From: Sphingomonas_Q fennica_A
GTDB taxonomy: Bacteria; Pseudomonadota; Alphaproteobacteria; Sphingomonadales; Sphingomonadaceae
DNA length: 37,646 bases
Assembly: GCA_036946415.1 (NCBI GenBank)
Contig: JAQIJD010000015.1
Location: 1 to 37,646 of the forward strand
Reading direction: 5' to 3'
Both the position numbers and the translations under genes were made by a program. Below are positions 21,600 through 29,060 of this stretch, piece by piece (position 1 is the first letter of the stretch; each line of letters begins with the position of its first letter). A model generated the notes under the pieces. It did no database searches. It was not told the DNA's origin and saw only the letters and a list, made by a program, of their open reading frames with translations.

Positions 21600-22124
21600 G
21601 TGGCACGCGGCGGAATGGGGGAGGGGACGGGCGGCCTGTCCGTTGCCGATCATTGGGGCCTGTTCGGGCCGGATCACCTGCCCTATCGCATCCTGCTGCT
21701 CGGCCGGATGCTCGATCGGCTGACCGCGCAGCATGTGCGGTCGGTGGGCGACATGGCCGTCGCCGAATGGCGCGTGCTGGCGCATCTGGCGCAGATGGGG
21801 GAGCGGAGCGCGAGCGCGGTCTCGGCCGCGGCGCTGGTCGAACGGTCCGAGGTCAGCCGCGCGGTCGCGCGATTGACCGCCGACGGGCTGGTCCACGCCC
21901 GCCCCAATCCCGCCAATGCCCGCAGCCGCCTGCTGTCGCTGACCGAGGCGGGGCGCGCGCGCTTCGCGGCGACGCGGGCGGCGCGGTTGGGCTTCTTCGC
22001 CACCGTGATGCAGGGCTTCACGCCGGACGAGGCGGCCGCGCTGGACGGCGCGCTGCTCCGCATCGCCCAGCAGGTCGAACGCATGGGCCAGCTGCCGCCA
22101 TCCGATATGGGAGAGACGATATGA
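21600..22124 (+). CDS. MarR-family transcriptional regulator
   Basis: A 174-residue winged helix-turn-helix protein. The core is LPYRILLLGRMLDRLTAQH, then VAEWRVLAHLAQMGERSASAVSAAALVERSEVSRAVARLTADGLVHARPNPANARSRLLSLTEAGRARF, with recognition helix SEVSRAVARL and a wing around PNPANARSR. The GTG at 21600 is chosen for the GGGAGAGG about seven bases upstream; an ATG at 21615 is possible. The gene is divergent from the esterase and its stop overlaps the next start by four bases. MarR proteins usually bind phenolic ligands and bind inverted repeats of this length, so it is the likely binder of the two 16-bp sites described here. Confidence 0.9.
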   Translation: MARGGMGEGTGGLSVADHWGLFGPDHLPYRILLLGRMLDRLTAQHVRSVGDMAVAEWRVLAHLAQMGERSASAVSAAALVERSEVSRAVARLTADGLVHARPNPANARSRLLSLTEAGRARFAATRAARLGFFATVMQGFTPDEAAALDGALLRIAQQVERMGQLPPSDMGETI

Positions 22125-22528
22125 CGATCCGCCGCATCCGGGGCCGTGCCGATCTGGAGGATTATGTCGGCGCGTTCAACGCCAAGGATTATGCCCGCCA
22201 GATCAGCTATTACGCGCCCGACGTGGAATATAAGGTCGGCACGCTGACGCTATCGAGCCCACAGGCGATCGGCGACTTCTATGCCGATTTCCACACCTAT
22301 TCGGACGAGCATGTCCGCATCGCCGATTTCGTGATGGACGGGGACACGATCGCCGTCTCGATCCCGTCGTGGTTCGGCCCGTTCCGCGACTATCGCAAGC
22401 ACGGGCTGGAATTCCTGGCCGGGCAGGAGCGGCGGCTGGTGTCCTTCGCTTTCTATCGGCTGAAGGACGGGCAGATCCACCGCATCCGCGTCGCCCGCTA
22501 CAACGGCCCGGCCAGCGACTATGATTGA
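22121..22528 (+). CDS. NTF2-like (SnoaL-type) small protein, first copy
   Basis: A 135-residue single-domain protein with the cone-shaped NTF2/SnoaL fold pattern: an N-terminal helix (ADLEDYVGAFNAKDYARQISYYAPDVEYKV), a short helix (SPQAIGDFYADFHTYSDEHVRIADFVMDGDTIAVSI) and strands with FYRLKDGQIHRIRVARYNG. Members are isomerases, dehydratases, aldol lyases or binding proteins. The start overlaps the marR stop (ATGA), so it is translationally coupled to the regulator. Its enzymatic role here is unknown; given the carotenoid-oxygenase neighbour, a lyase step on a diaryl substrate is possible (inference). Confidence 0.85.
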   Translation: MTIRRIRGRADLEDYVGAFNAKDYARQISYYAPDVEYKVGTLTLSSPQAIGDFYADFHTYSDEHVRIADFVMDGDTIAVSIPSWFGPFRDYRKHGLEFLAGQERRLVSFAFYRLKDGQIHRIRVARYNGPASDYD

Positions 22529-22558
22529 TCGCCGGGCGGTTTCGCGGCAAGCCGGGGA

Positions 22559-23527
22559 ATGGCCGGGAAACAAGCACGTCTGATGATCGACGACAGCGGC
22601 GTGAGCTGCGCCGACATCATGGCGCATTTCGCGCGGCAGCCCGGTTTCCTGCTGGCGCGCGCCGATCAGATCGCCACCGCCTTATGGGGCGAGGGTGCCG
22701 CCGGGGAGACGATCGCGCAGGCCGAGATGCTGCTGCTGGCGGCCGGCATGGCGGGGGCGGCGCAGGTCGAGCTGGCGGAGGCGGCGGGGCTGGACACGTC
22801 GACGACGGCGCTGGTCCTCGCCAATCTGGCGACGCGCGGCTGGATCGATCGGAAGCCCGACCCGCACGACCGGCGGCGCGCCCGCGTCGCGCTGTCGGCG
22901 GCGGGGCGGGCGGTGGTGGCCGGGGTGGGGGCGGCCTATGCGGAATTGCAGGCGGCGCTGATCGCCCCCGTCGCGCCCGCCGATCGCGCCGGCTTCCGCG
23001 CGATCCTCCATCGCATCGCCGCCAATCCGCTGGCGCCGGCGCCGCTGTGGCGCCCGTCGGGCGGCGTGCCCGATGCCGCCCCCGGTTTCCTCTGCCGCCG
23101 GGCGACGCAGGTGTTCCAGGCGCAGCTGACCGCCGCGACCCCGGATCGCGCGCTGACGTCGCGGCAATTCTCACTGCTCTTCATCCTGACGCAGCGGCCG
23201 GACCTCAGCCAGGCTGGCTTCGCGCGGATGTTCGGCCTCGATCCGTCGACCTGCAGCGTGATCCTGCGCAGCCTCGCCCGGCGCGGGGCGGTTGCCCGGC
23301 AGCCGATGGCGGGGGATGCGCGCGCCTTCGTGTGGCGGATCACGCCCCAGGGCCAGGCGCTGTTCGACACGGCGCGACCCGCCGTCGATCGCGCCGCCCG
23401 CGCCCTGCTGCGCGGCGAGCCGCCGGAGGCGGTGCGCGGCCTGACGCACGCGCTGGCGACGATCATCCACGCGCTTGGCCATCACCTGCGCTATCCCGGC
23501 GATTATCCCGTTATCCCGCGGACTTGA
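22559..23527 (+). CDS. Tandem double-MarR regulator
   Basis: A 322-residue protein built of two MarR winged-helix units in one chain. Unit 1 spans about residues 25-140: QVELAEAAGLDTSTTALVLANLATRGWI then wing DPHDRRRARVAL. Unit 2 spans about 175-310: ALTSRQFSLLFILTQRP, LSQAGFARMFGLDPSTCSVILRSLARRG, wing GDARAFVWRI. A normal MarR has one unit and dimerises, so this chain could act as a pseudo-dimer. It starts 30 bases after the NTF2 gene; GGGGA is right before the ATG, so a start at 22583 cannot be excluded. Its regulated promoter is unknown; the ALDH leader 3' of it is a candidate. Confidence 0.85.
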   Translation: MAGKQARLMIDDSGVSCADIMAHFARQPGFLLARADQIATALWGEGAAGETIAQAEMLLLAAGMAGAAQVELAEAAGLDTSTTALVLANLATRGWIDRKPDPHDRRRARVALSAAGRAVVAGVGAAYAELQAALIAPVAPADRAGFRAILHRIAANPLAPAPLWRPSGGVPDAAPGFLCRRATQVFQAQLTAATPDRALTSRQFSLLFILTQRPDLSQAGFARMFGLDPSTCSVILRSLARRGAVARQPMAGDARAFVWRITPQGQALFDTARPAVDRAARALLRGEPPEAVRGLTHALATIIHALGHHLRYPGDYPVIPRT

Positions 23528-23575
23528 CCGGAAGCCCCAGCCTGATACAGTGACGTCTGACGATTAAGGAGGGCG

Positions 23576-23591
23576 CTGACGCCCCCGTCAG
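23576..23591 (+). promoter_or_regulatory. Inverted repeat in the ALDH 5' leader
   Basis: CTGACG-CCCC-CGTCAG is a perfect 6-bp inverted repeat just upstream of the AGGAGGAGA ribosome site of the aldehyde dehydrogenase gene. Another CTGACG lies at 23557-23562. It could be an operator for the tandem MarR protein or a translation-affecting hairpin. Confidence 0.3.
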
Positions 23592-23601
23592 GAGGAGAGC
23601 G

Positions 23602-25071
23602 ATGGCGGACCTCGGCTTCAGGACGCTGCCCGTGCGGAACCCCCGCACCGGCGCGATCGACCTCCACATGCCGGTGGCCTCGGCCGATGCGGTGGCCCAA
23701 AAGGCCGGGCGGCTGCGCGCCAATCAGCCGGCCTGGGCGGCGATGCCGCTGGAGGGGAGGATCGCGGTGATGCGGCGCTGGCTGGGGGCGGTGGCGAAGG
23801 CCGCCGGGCGGCTGGCGGAGGCGGATGCGGCCGACACCGGCGGGTGCCACACCTCCTACCTCCAGGGCTTCATCACCATGGGCAACATCCAGGGATGGGT
23901 GGAGGATGCCGAGGCGGCGCTGGCGGCGGCTGCCGTCTCCGGCCGGTCGCGCTCCATGCCCGATGTCGAGGTGCGCTCGCAGCTCGTGCCCTATCCGCTG
24001 GTGGGCGTGATCGCGCCGTGGAATGCGCCGATGATGCTGGCGCTGATCGACGCGGTGCCGGCGCTGTTCGCGGGCTCCGCCGTCCTCCTCAAACCGTCCG
24101 AGGTGACGCCCCGCTTCTGCGGCCCGCTGTTCGATACGGTGGCCGAAGTGCCTGAGCTGGCCGCCGTCTTCGATCATGTGCTGGGCGATGCCGAGACGGG
24201 GCGCGCGCTGGTGGCGGAGGCCGATCTGGTCTGCTTCACCGGCAGCGTGCCGACCGGGCGGCAGGTGGCCGTCGCCTGCGCCGAACGGCTGATCCCCTGC
24301 TTCCTCGAACTGGGCGGCAAGGATCCGGCGATCGTGACGGCGGGCGCCGATCTCGATCGCGCCGCCACCGCCGTGCTGCGCGGCGCGGTGCACGCGTCGG
24401 GCCAGGTCTGCTTCTCGATCGAGCGCGTCTATGCCGATGCCGCGATCCACGACGATCTCGTCGCGCGGCTGGTGGAACGGGCCGGCGACGTGCGCCTCAA
24501 CAGCGGCGATCCGCGTGCCGGCCACCTCCACCCCTTCACCTTCGCGCCACAGGCGGAAACGGTGGCGGCGCACCTCGCCGATGCCGTCGCCAAGGGCGCG
24601 CGCATCCTGACCGGCGGCATCGTCGAGACGATCGGCGGCGGCCTCTACATGCGGCCGACGATCGTGACCGACGTGACGCACGACATGCTGCTGATGCGCG
24701 AGGAGACGTTCGGGCCGATCGTGCCGGTGATGCGCTACCGCAGCGTGGACGAGGCGGTGGCGCTGGCCAACGATACCGTCTTCGGCCTGACGGCCTCGGT
24801 GATCGCCGCCGACGAAGCGGAGGCGCTGCCGATCGCGGCGCGGCTGAATGCCGGCGCGGTGTTCGTGCAGGACACGTTCCTCACCTTCGCCAAAAACCGC
24901 ACCGTCGGCACACACAGTTTCGGCGTCTCGGGCCTCGGCGGCTGCCGCACCGGGCCGGAATCGATCCTCCGTTTCGTCCGCAGAAAGGCGATCATGACCA
25001 ATCACGGCGCCGTCGCCGACATCCGCGACGATCATCACCTCGCCCGCGCGCCGCTCGTGGCGGCGTCCTGA
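23602..25071 (+). CDS. Aldehyde dehydrogenase family protein
   Basis: NAD(P)-dependent oxidation of an aldehyde to the acid; 489 residues, usual length. Active-site residues are visible: Asn141 (PWNAPMML), Lys164 (VLLKPSE), Glu236 (FLELGGKDP) and the nucleophile Cys270 (HASGQVCFSIERVY, normally NxGQxC). The FTGS cofactor loop is at about 212-215. The C-terminus extends about 20 residues past the usual FVRRKAI end (NHGAVADIRDDHHLARAPLVAAS). A strong ribosome site AGGAGGAGA precedes the start. It stands immediately before an NTF2-like gene (gap one base) and an alcohol dehydrogenase gene, and probably oxidises an aromatic aldehyde released upstream. Confidence 0.92.
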   Translation: MADLGFRTLPVRNPRTGAIDLHMPVASADAVAQKAGRLRANQPAWAAMPLEGRIAVMRRWLGAVAKAAGRLAEADAADTGGCHTSYLQGFITMGNIQGWVEDAEAALAAAAVSGRSRSMPDVEVRSQLVPYPLVGVIAPWNAPMMLALIDAVPALFAGSAVLLKPSEVTPRFCGPLFDTVAEVPELAAVFDHVLGDAETGRALVAEADLVCFTGSVPTGRQVAVACAERLIPCFLELGGKDPAIVTAGADLDRAATAVLRGAVHASGQVCFSIERVYADAAIHDDLVARLVERAGDVRLNSGDPRAGHLHPFTFAPQAETVAAHLADAVAKGARILTGGIVETIGGGLYMRPTIVTDVTHDMLLMREETFGPIVPVMRYRSVDEAVALANDTVFGLTASVIAADEAEALPIAARLNAGAVFVQDTFLTFAKNRTVGTHSFGVSGLGGCRTGPESILRFVRRKAIMTNHGAVADIRDDHHLARAPLVAAS

Positions 25072-25072
25072 C

Positions 25073-25576
25073 ATGGCCGGCTGGACGCTCTCGGCGCTCG
25101 ACCGGCTCGAGATTCAGGAACTCTATGCGCGCTACGCCTGGGGGATCGACCTGGCGGACATGGAGATGGCGCTGTCCACCTTCGCCGAGGATGCGTGGTT
25201 CGACCATCTCTGGCAGGGGCGCGTGCAGGGCCATGCCGCCATCGCCGAGAACCTCAAGTCGCTGTGGTACGATCGGCAGAGCTGGTGGTACGGCCGCCAG
25301 CATATGATGAACCATTTCATCATGGACCCGTTGGCGGACGAAGGGACGGCGCGGGTGCGCTGCTTCTTCCAGATCCTCCAGTTCAATACCGATTACCGCA
25401 CCAATTTCGTGTTCGGCATCGGCACGCGCGATGACATCCTCTCGCGCGAGACGGGGCGGTGGCTGTTCAAGACGCTGACCGTCAACGCCTGGACCGAGGC
25501 CGATCAGGTGCCGTGGAAGGGCAATGTGGTGATGAAGGGCCGCCCCAACGCCGGCCGTCCGGCGGACCCGCGCTGA
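25073..25576 (+). CDS. NTF2-like (SnoaL-type) small protein, second copy
   Basis: A 167-residue NTF2-superfamily protein with the N-terminal pattern LDRLEIQELYARYAWGIDLADMEMALSTFAEDAWFDH, the common start of SnoaL_4-type enzymes, then ENLKSLWYDRQSWWYGRQHMMNHFIMDP, rich in aromatic residues that would line the pocket. Known enzymes of this fold in sphingomonads include cofactor-free diarylpropane lyases (LdpA type) that make lignostilbenes; a similar role is a hypothesis only. It starts one base after the aldehyde dehydrogenase stop and overlaps the alcohol dehydrogenase start (TGATG), so it is in the same operon. Confidence 0.85.
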   Translation: MAGWTLSALDRLEIQELYARYAWGIDLADMEMALSTFAEDAWFDHLWQGRVQGHAAIAENLKSLWYDRQSWWYGRQHMMNHFIMDPLADEGTARVRCFFQILQFNTDYRTNFVFGIGTRDDILSRETGRWLFKTLTVNAWTEADQVPWKGNVVMKGRPNAGRPADPR

Positions 25577-26682
25577 TGGAGATCGCCGCCGCCGTCAGCC
25601 GCGCCGGCGCCGCGACGCCGCTGCCCGAGACGATCGTGCAGGAAGCGCCGAGGCCCGGCGAGATGCGCGTCCGCATCGTGGCGGCGGGCATCTGCCACAC
25701 CGATGTCCACGCCCATGCCGGCGGCCGCTCGCCCCTGCCGATCGTGCTGGGGCATGAGGGGGCGGGCGTGGTCGAGGCGCTGGGCGAGGGGGTGCGCGGC
25801 TTTTCGGTCGGCGATCACGTCGTGCTGAGCGGCAGTTCCTGCGGGGCGTGCCGCGGCTGCACCACAGGCCAGCCGACCTATTGTGACGACGCGATGGCGC
25901 TCAGCTTCGGCGGGCAGCGGCCGGACGGATCGACCGCGCTCGCCGGCCGCGACGGGGAACGCATCCATTCGCACTTCTTCGGCCAATCCTCCTTCGCCAC
26001 GCACGCGATCGTGCCCGAGCGGACGGCGGTGAAGGTGCCGAGCGACGTGCCGCTGGAGAAATTGGGGGTGCTCGGCTGCGGGGTCATCACCGGGGCGGGC
26101 GCGGTGATCGAGGCGCTGCGGGTGCGCGCCGGCCAGACGATTGCGATCTTCGGCACGGGCGGCGTGGGCCTGAGCGCCGTCATGGCGGCGAAGCTGGTCG
26201 GCGCGCGCCGGATCGTCGCGATCGACCTCAACCCCGAACGGCTGGCGCTGGCGCGCGAGCTGGGCGCGACCGACACGCTGCCGGGCGACGCGCCCGATCT
26301 GGCGGCGGCGGTGCGCGCGATCGGCGGCAACGGCATCGACTTTTCGCTCAACACCACCACGGTCGCCTCGGCGCATGCGGCGGGGCTGGACTGTCTGGCG
26401 ATGCACGGCACCGCGGGCTTCGTCTCCGCCCCGCGCGGCGATTGGGCGCCGGCGATGCTGCCGCTGCTGGCGGGCGGGCGGACGCTGACCGGCATCCTCG
26501 GCGGATCGGCCGATCCGCAGCGGTTCGTGCCGATGCTGATCGATTACTGGCGGCAGGGCCGCTTCCCGTTCGACCGGCTGCTGAGCTTCTACCCCTTCGC
26601 CGACATCGCCACGGCCTTCGCCGATGCCGCCGCGGGCCGGGCGATCAAGCCCGTGCTGCTGATGCCGGGGATGGCGGCATGA
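25576..26682 (+). CDS. Zinc-dependent alcohol dehydrogenase
   Basis: Medium-chain dehydrogenase of 368 residues that interconverts an alcohol and an aldehyde with NAD(P). Catalytic zinc ligands Cys40 (ICHTD), His60-Glu61 (GHEG) and Cys168 (LGCGVITGAG); structural zinc cysteines at 89, 92, 95 and 103 (SCGACRGC...YC). The cofactor loop GTGGVG is at 193-198. The layout is close to aryl-alcohol dehydrogenases of the XylB type. The start overlaps the NTF2-like gene stop and its stop overlaps the next start (ATGA). It probably works together with the aldehyde dehydrogenase two genes upstream. Confidence 0.92.
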   Translation: MEIAAAVSRAGAATPLPETIVQEAPRPGEMRVRIVAAGICHTDVHAHAGGRSPLPIVLGHEGAGVVEALGEGVRGFSVGDHVVLSGSSCGACRGCTTGQPTYCDDAMALSFGGQRPDGSTALAGRDGERIHSHFFGQSSFATHAIVPERTAVKVPSDVPLEKLGVLGCGVITGAGAVIEALRVRAGQTIAIFGTGGVGLSAVMAAKLVGARRIVAIDLNPERLALARELGATDTLPGDAPDLAAAVRAIGGNGIDFSLNTTTVASAHAAGLDCLAMHGTAGFVSAPRGDWAPAMLPLLAGGRTLTGILGGSADPQRFVPMLIDYWRQGRFPFDRLLSFYPFADIATAFADAAAGRAIKPVLLMPGMAA

Positions 26683-27557
26683 CGCCCGCGCTCACCCGCG
26701 CGATCCGGGCCCTCGGCCCCGATCTGTCACCCGCGATGATGGGGGGAAGCCAGGCACTGTTCGCGCCGCTTGTGCCGCCGCTGCCGGGCGACCTGGTCGT
26801 CGCGCGCGACATCGCCTACGGGCCGGACGCGCGCCACCGGATCGACATCTTCCGCAAGGCCGGGACGCGCGATGCGCCGGTGCTGCTGTTCGTCCACGGC
26901 GGCGGCTTCGTGATGGGGGACAAGCGCCACGAGACGCTGCCCTTCTACGACAATGTCGGCGCCTTCGCCGCGGCGGCCGGCTTCGTCGGCGTGACGATGA
27001 CCTACCGGCTGGCGCCGGCCCATCCGTGGCCGGCGGGCGCCGAGGATGTCGGCCGCGCGATCGGCTGGCTGCGCGGAAATGCTGCGCAGCATGGCGGCGA
27101 TCCGGCCGCGATCGTCGGGACGGGCCAGTCGGCCGGCGCGGTCCATGTCGCCAGCTATGTCGCGCATCCGCGCTTCCATGGGCGGGGCGGCAGCGGGCTG
27201 GCGGGCGCGGTGCTGCTGTCGGGCATCTACGACGTGGCGGCAGCGCACGCCAACCCGTTCCACCGCGCTTATTATGGCGAGGACGCGGCCGCCTATCCCG
27301 CCGCCTCCACGCTCGGCGGGCTGATCGCGAGCGACGTGCCGCTGCTGCTCGGCGTCTCCGAACATGACATCGCCGATTTCCAGCTTCAGGCGGCGGGCTT
27401 CGTCACCGCTTATGCGGCGGCGCACGGCCGTTACCCGCGGATGCTGCATCTGGCCGGCCACAACCACATCACGCCGGTCCTGTCGATCGGCACCAGCGAG
27501 GACGACGTGGGCGGGCGGATCGCGGATTTCGTCCGCACCGCCACCGCCGGCGATTGA
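26679..27557 (+). CDS. Alpha/beta hydrolase (HSL-type esterase)
   Basis: A 292-residue esterase with the HGGG oxyanion motif (73-76, VHGGGFVMGD), the nucleophile elbow GTGQSAG with Ser151, and probable Asp in GVSEHDIADF and His in LAGHNHITPV. This is the hormone-sensitive-lipase/BD-FAE branch, which acts on small esters of aromatic or acyl groups. It has no signal peptide. Its start overlaps the alcohol dehydrogenase stop, and the next gene begins 11 bases after its stop. Together with the CocE-type enzyme it gives the cluster two hydrolases, which suggests an ester-containing substrate. Confidence 0.9.
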   Translation: MTPALTRAIRALGPDLSPAMMGGSQALFAPLVPPLPGDLVVARDIAYGPDARHRIDIFRKAGTRDAPVLLFVHGGGFVMGDKRHETLPFYDNVGAFAAAAGFVGVTMTYRLAPAHPWPAGAEDVGRAIGWLRGNAAQHGGDPAAIVGTGQSAGAVHVASYVAHPRFHGRGGSGLAGAVLLSGIYDVAAAHANPFHRAYYGEDAAAYPAASTLGGLIASDVPLLLGVSEHDIADFQLQAAGFVTAYAAAHGRYPRMLHLAGHNHITPVLSIGTSEDDVGGRIADFVRTATAGD

Positions 27558-27568
27558 GGAGAGAGACG

Positions 27569-29017
27569 ATGGTCGAGCCGGTTCGGTTTCCGGAGGTTGC
27601 GCTCTACGAAGGCTGGGGCGAGCCGATGCGCAGCGAATCCACCATCCAGGGGCTGGAGATCACGCAAGGCGCGGTGCCGGCGGGGCTGGAAGGGACGCTC
27701 TACCGGTTGGGCGCCGACCGCCAATATCCCTCGGGCCGCACCGACGACGTGTTCATCGACGGCGAGGGCATGTTCCACATGTTCCGCTTCACCGACGGCC
27801 AGGTCAACTATCGCAGTCGCTGGGTGCGGACCGAGCGCTACGCCCGGCAGGCGGCGGCGCGGCGCAACCTCTTCGGCCGCTACCGCAACCGCTATACCAA
27901 CGATCCTTCGGTCGAGGGCGTGTCGATGGGCACGGCCAACACCACCGCCATGTTCCACGCCGGCCACCTCTATGCGCTGAAGGAGGACGACCTCCCCTAC
28001 GAGCTGGACCCGGACACGTTGGAGACGATCGGCCGCACCGATTTCGACGGGCTTCTGCGGGCGAAGACCTTCACCGCCCACCCCAAGGTCGATCCGGTGA
28101 CGGACGAGCTGCTCGCTTTCTCCTATCAGGCCAAGGGCGACGGGACGCGCGACATCGCCTTCTACCTGTTCGATGCGGACCGGAAGCTCGTCAACGAGAT
28201 CTGGTTCGAGATGCCCTATGCGGCCTGCGTCCATGATTTCGCGGTGACGGACGAGTGGATCGTCTTCCCCTTCTTCCCGCTCATCACCGACATGGACGTG
28301 GTGAAGAAGGGCGGCGCCTATTTCCAGTGGAACCCCGATCAGGAGACGTACTTCGCCCTCGTGCCGCGCCACGGCACGGCGGACGGCATCCGCTGGTTCC
28401 GCGGCCCCGCCACCAGCGCCGGCCACATGATGAACGCCTTCCGCGAGGGCGACCAGGTCCATCTCGACCTCTGCCTCTACGAGGGCAATTGTTTCCCCTT
28501 CTTCACCACGCCCGAAGGCGAGACGACCCCGGCAGTGCCGCCCTTCCTGACGCGGCTGACCTTCGATCTGGCGCGCAACGATCAGGGCTTCGACAAGCGC
28601 CGGCTGATGCCCGTCTCGTGCGAGATGCCGCGCACCGACGATCGCTATCAGGGCCGCCCCTATCGCTACGGCTATGAGATCGTCTACCGCTCCGCCGACG
28701 GATCGAGCGCGATCGGCCGGATCGATCACGAGACGGGCGCACTCGACGTCTGGTCGCCGGGGCCGGGAGATACGGTGCAGGAAGCGCAGTTCGTGCCGCG
28801 CACGCCCGATGCGGCGGAGGGCGACGGCTGGCTGATCCTGCCCGTCTCGCGCGTCTCCCGCCACCGCAGCGATCTGGTGATTCTCGATGCGCAGGACGTG
28901 GCGGCGGGGCCGGTCTGCACCATCCGCCTGCCGGTGAAGGTGCGCGCCACCTTCCACGGGACATGGGTGCCGGCGGAGACGCGGGTGACGGGGCGGTTCG
29001 GCTACCGGCTGCAATAA
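27569..29017 (+). CDS. Carotenoid-oxygenase-family dioxygenase, lignostilbene-type
   Basis: A 482-residue non-haem iron enzyme that cleaves a C=C bond into two aldehydes. The four iron-binding histidines are present at 171 (TAHPKVDP), 222 (CVHDFAV), 286 (AGHMMNAF) and 463 (TFHGTWV), near-equally offset by four from my recollection of the Sphingobium lignostilbene dioxygenase LsdA. At the same offset, residues matching its substrate-binding Tyr101 and Lys134 are Tyr105 (GRYRNRYTNDPS) and Lys138 (YALKEDD), and Phe62 is near Phe59. This favours phenolic stilbenes over carotenoids. An upstream GAGGAGAGA supports the ATG at 27569; a TTG at 27554 gives a longer frame. Last gene of the catabolic operon. 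Confidence 0.88.
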   Translation: MVEPVRFPEVALYEGWGEPMRSESTIQGLEITQGAVPAGLEGTLYRLGADRQYPSGRTDDVFIDGEGMFHMFRFTDGQVNYRSRWVRTERYARQAAARRNLFGRYRNRYTNDPSVEGVSMGTANTTAMFHAGHLYALKEDDLPYELDPDTLETIGRTDFDGLLRAKTFTAHPKVDPVTDELLAFSYQAKGDGTRDIAFYLFDADRKLVNEIWFEMPYAACVHDFAVTDEWIVFPFFPLITDMDVVKKGGAYFQWNPDQETYFALVPRHGTADGIRWFRGPATSAGHMMNAFREGDQVHLDLCLYEGNCFPFFTTPEGETTPAVPPFLTRLTFDLARNDQGFDKRRLMPVSCEMPRTDDRYQGRPYRYGYEIVYRSADGSSAIGRIDHETGALDVWSPGPGDTVQEAQFVPRTPDAAEGDGWLILPVSRVSRHRSDLVILDAQDVAAGPVCTIRLPVKVRATFHGTWVPAETRVTGRFGYRLQ

Positions 29018-29060
29018 GGGGCCGCTACCCCGCCGGCCGGCGAGCCGCTAAGCGCCGCCG

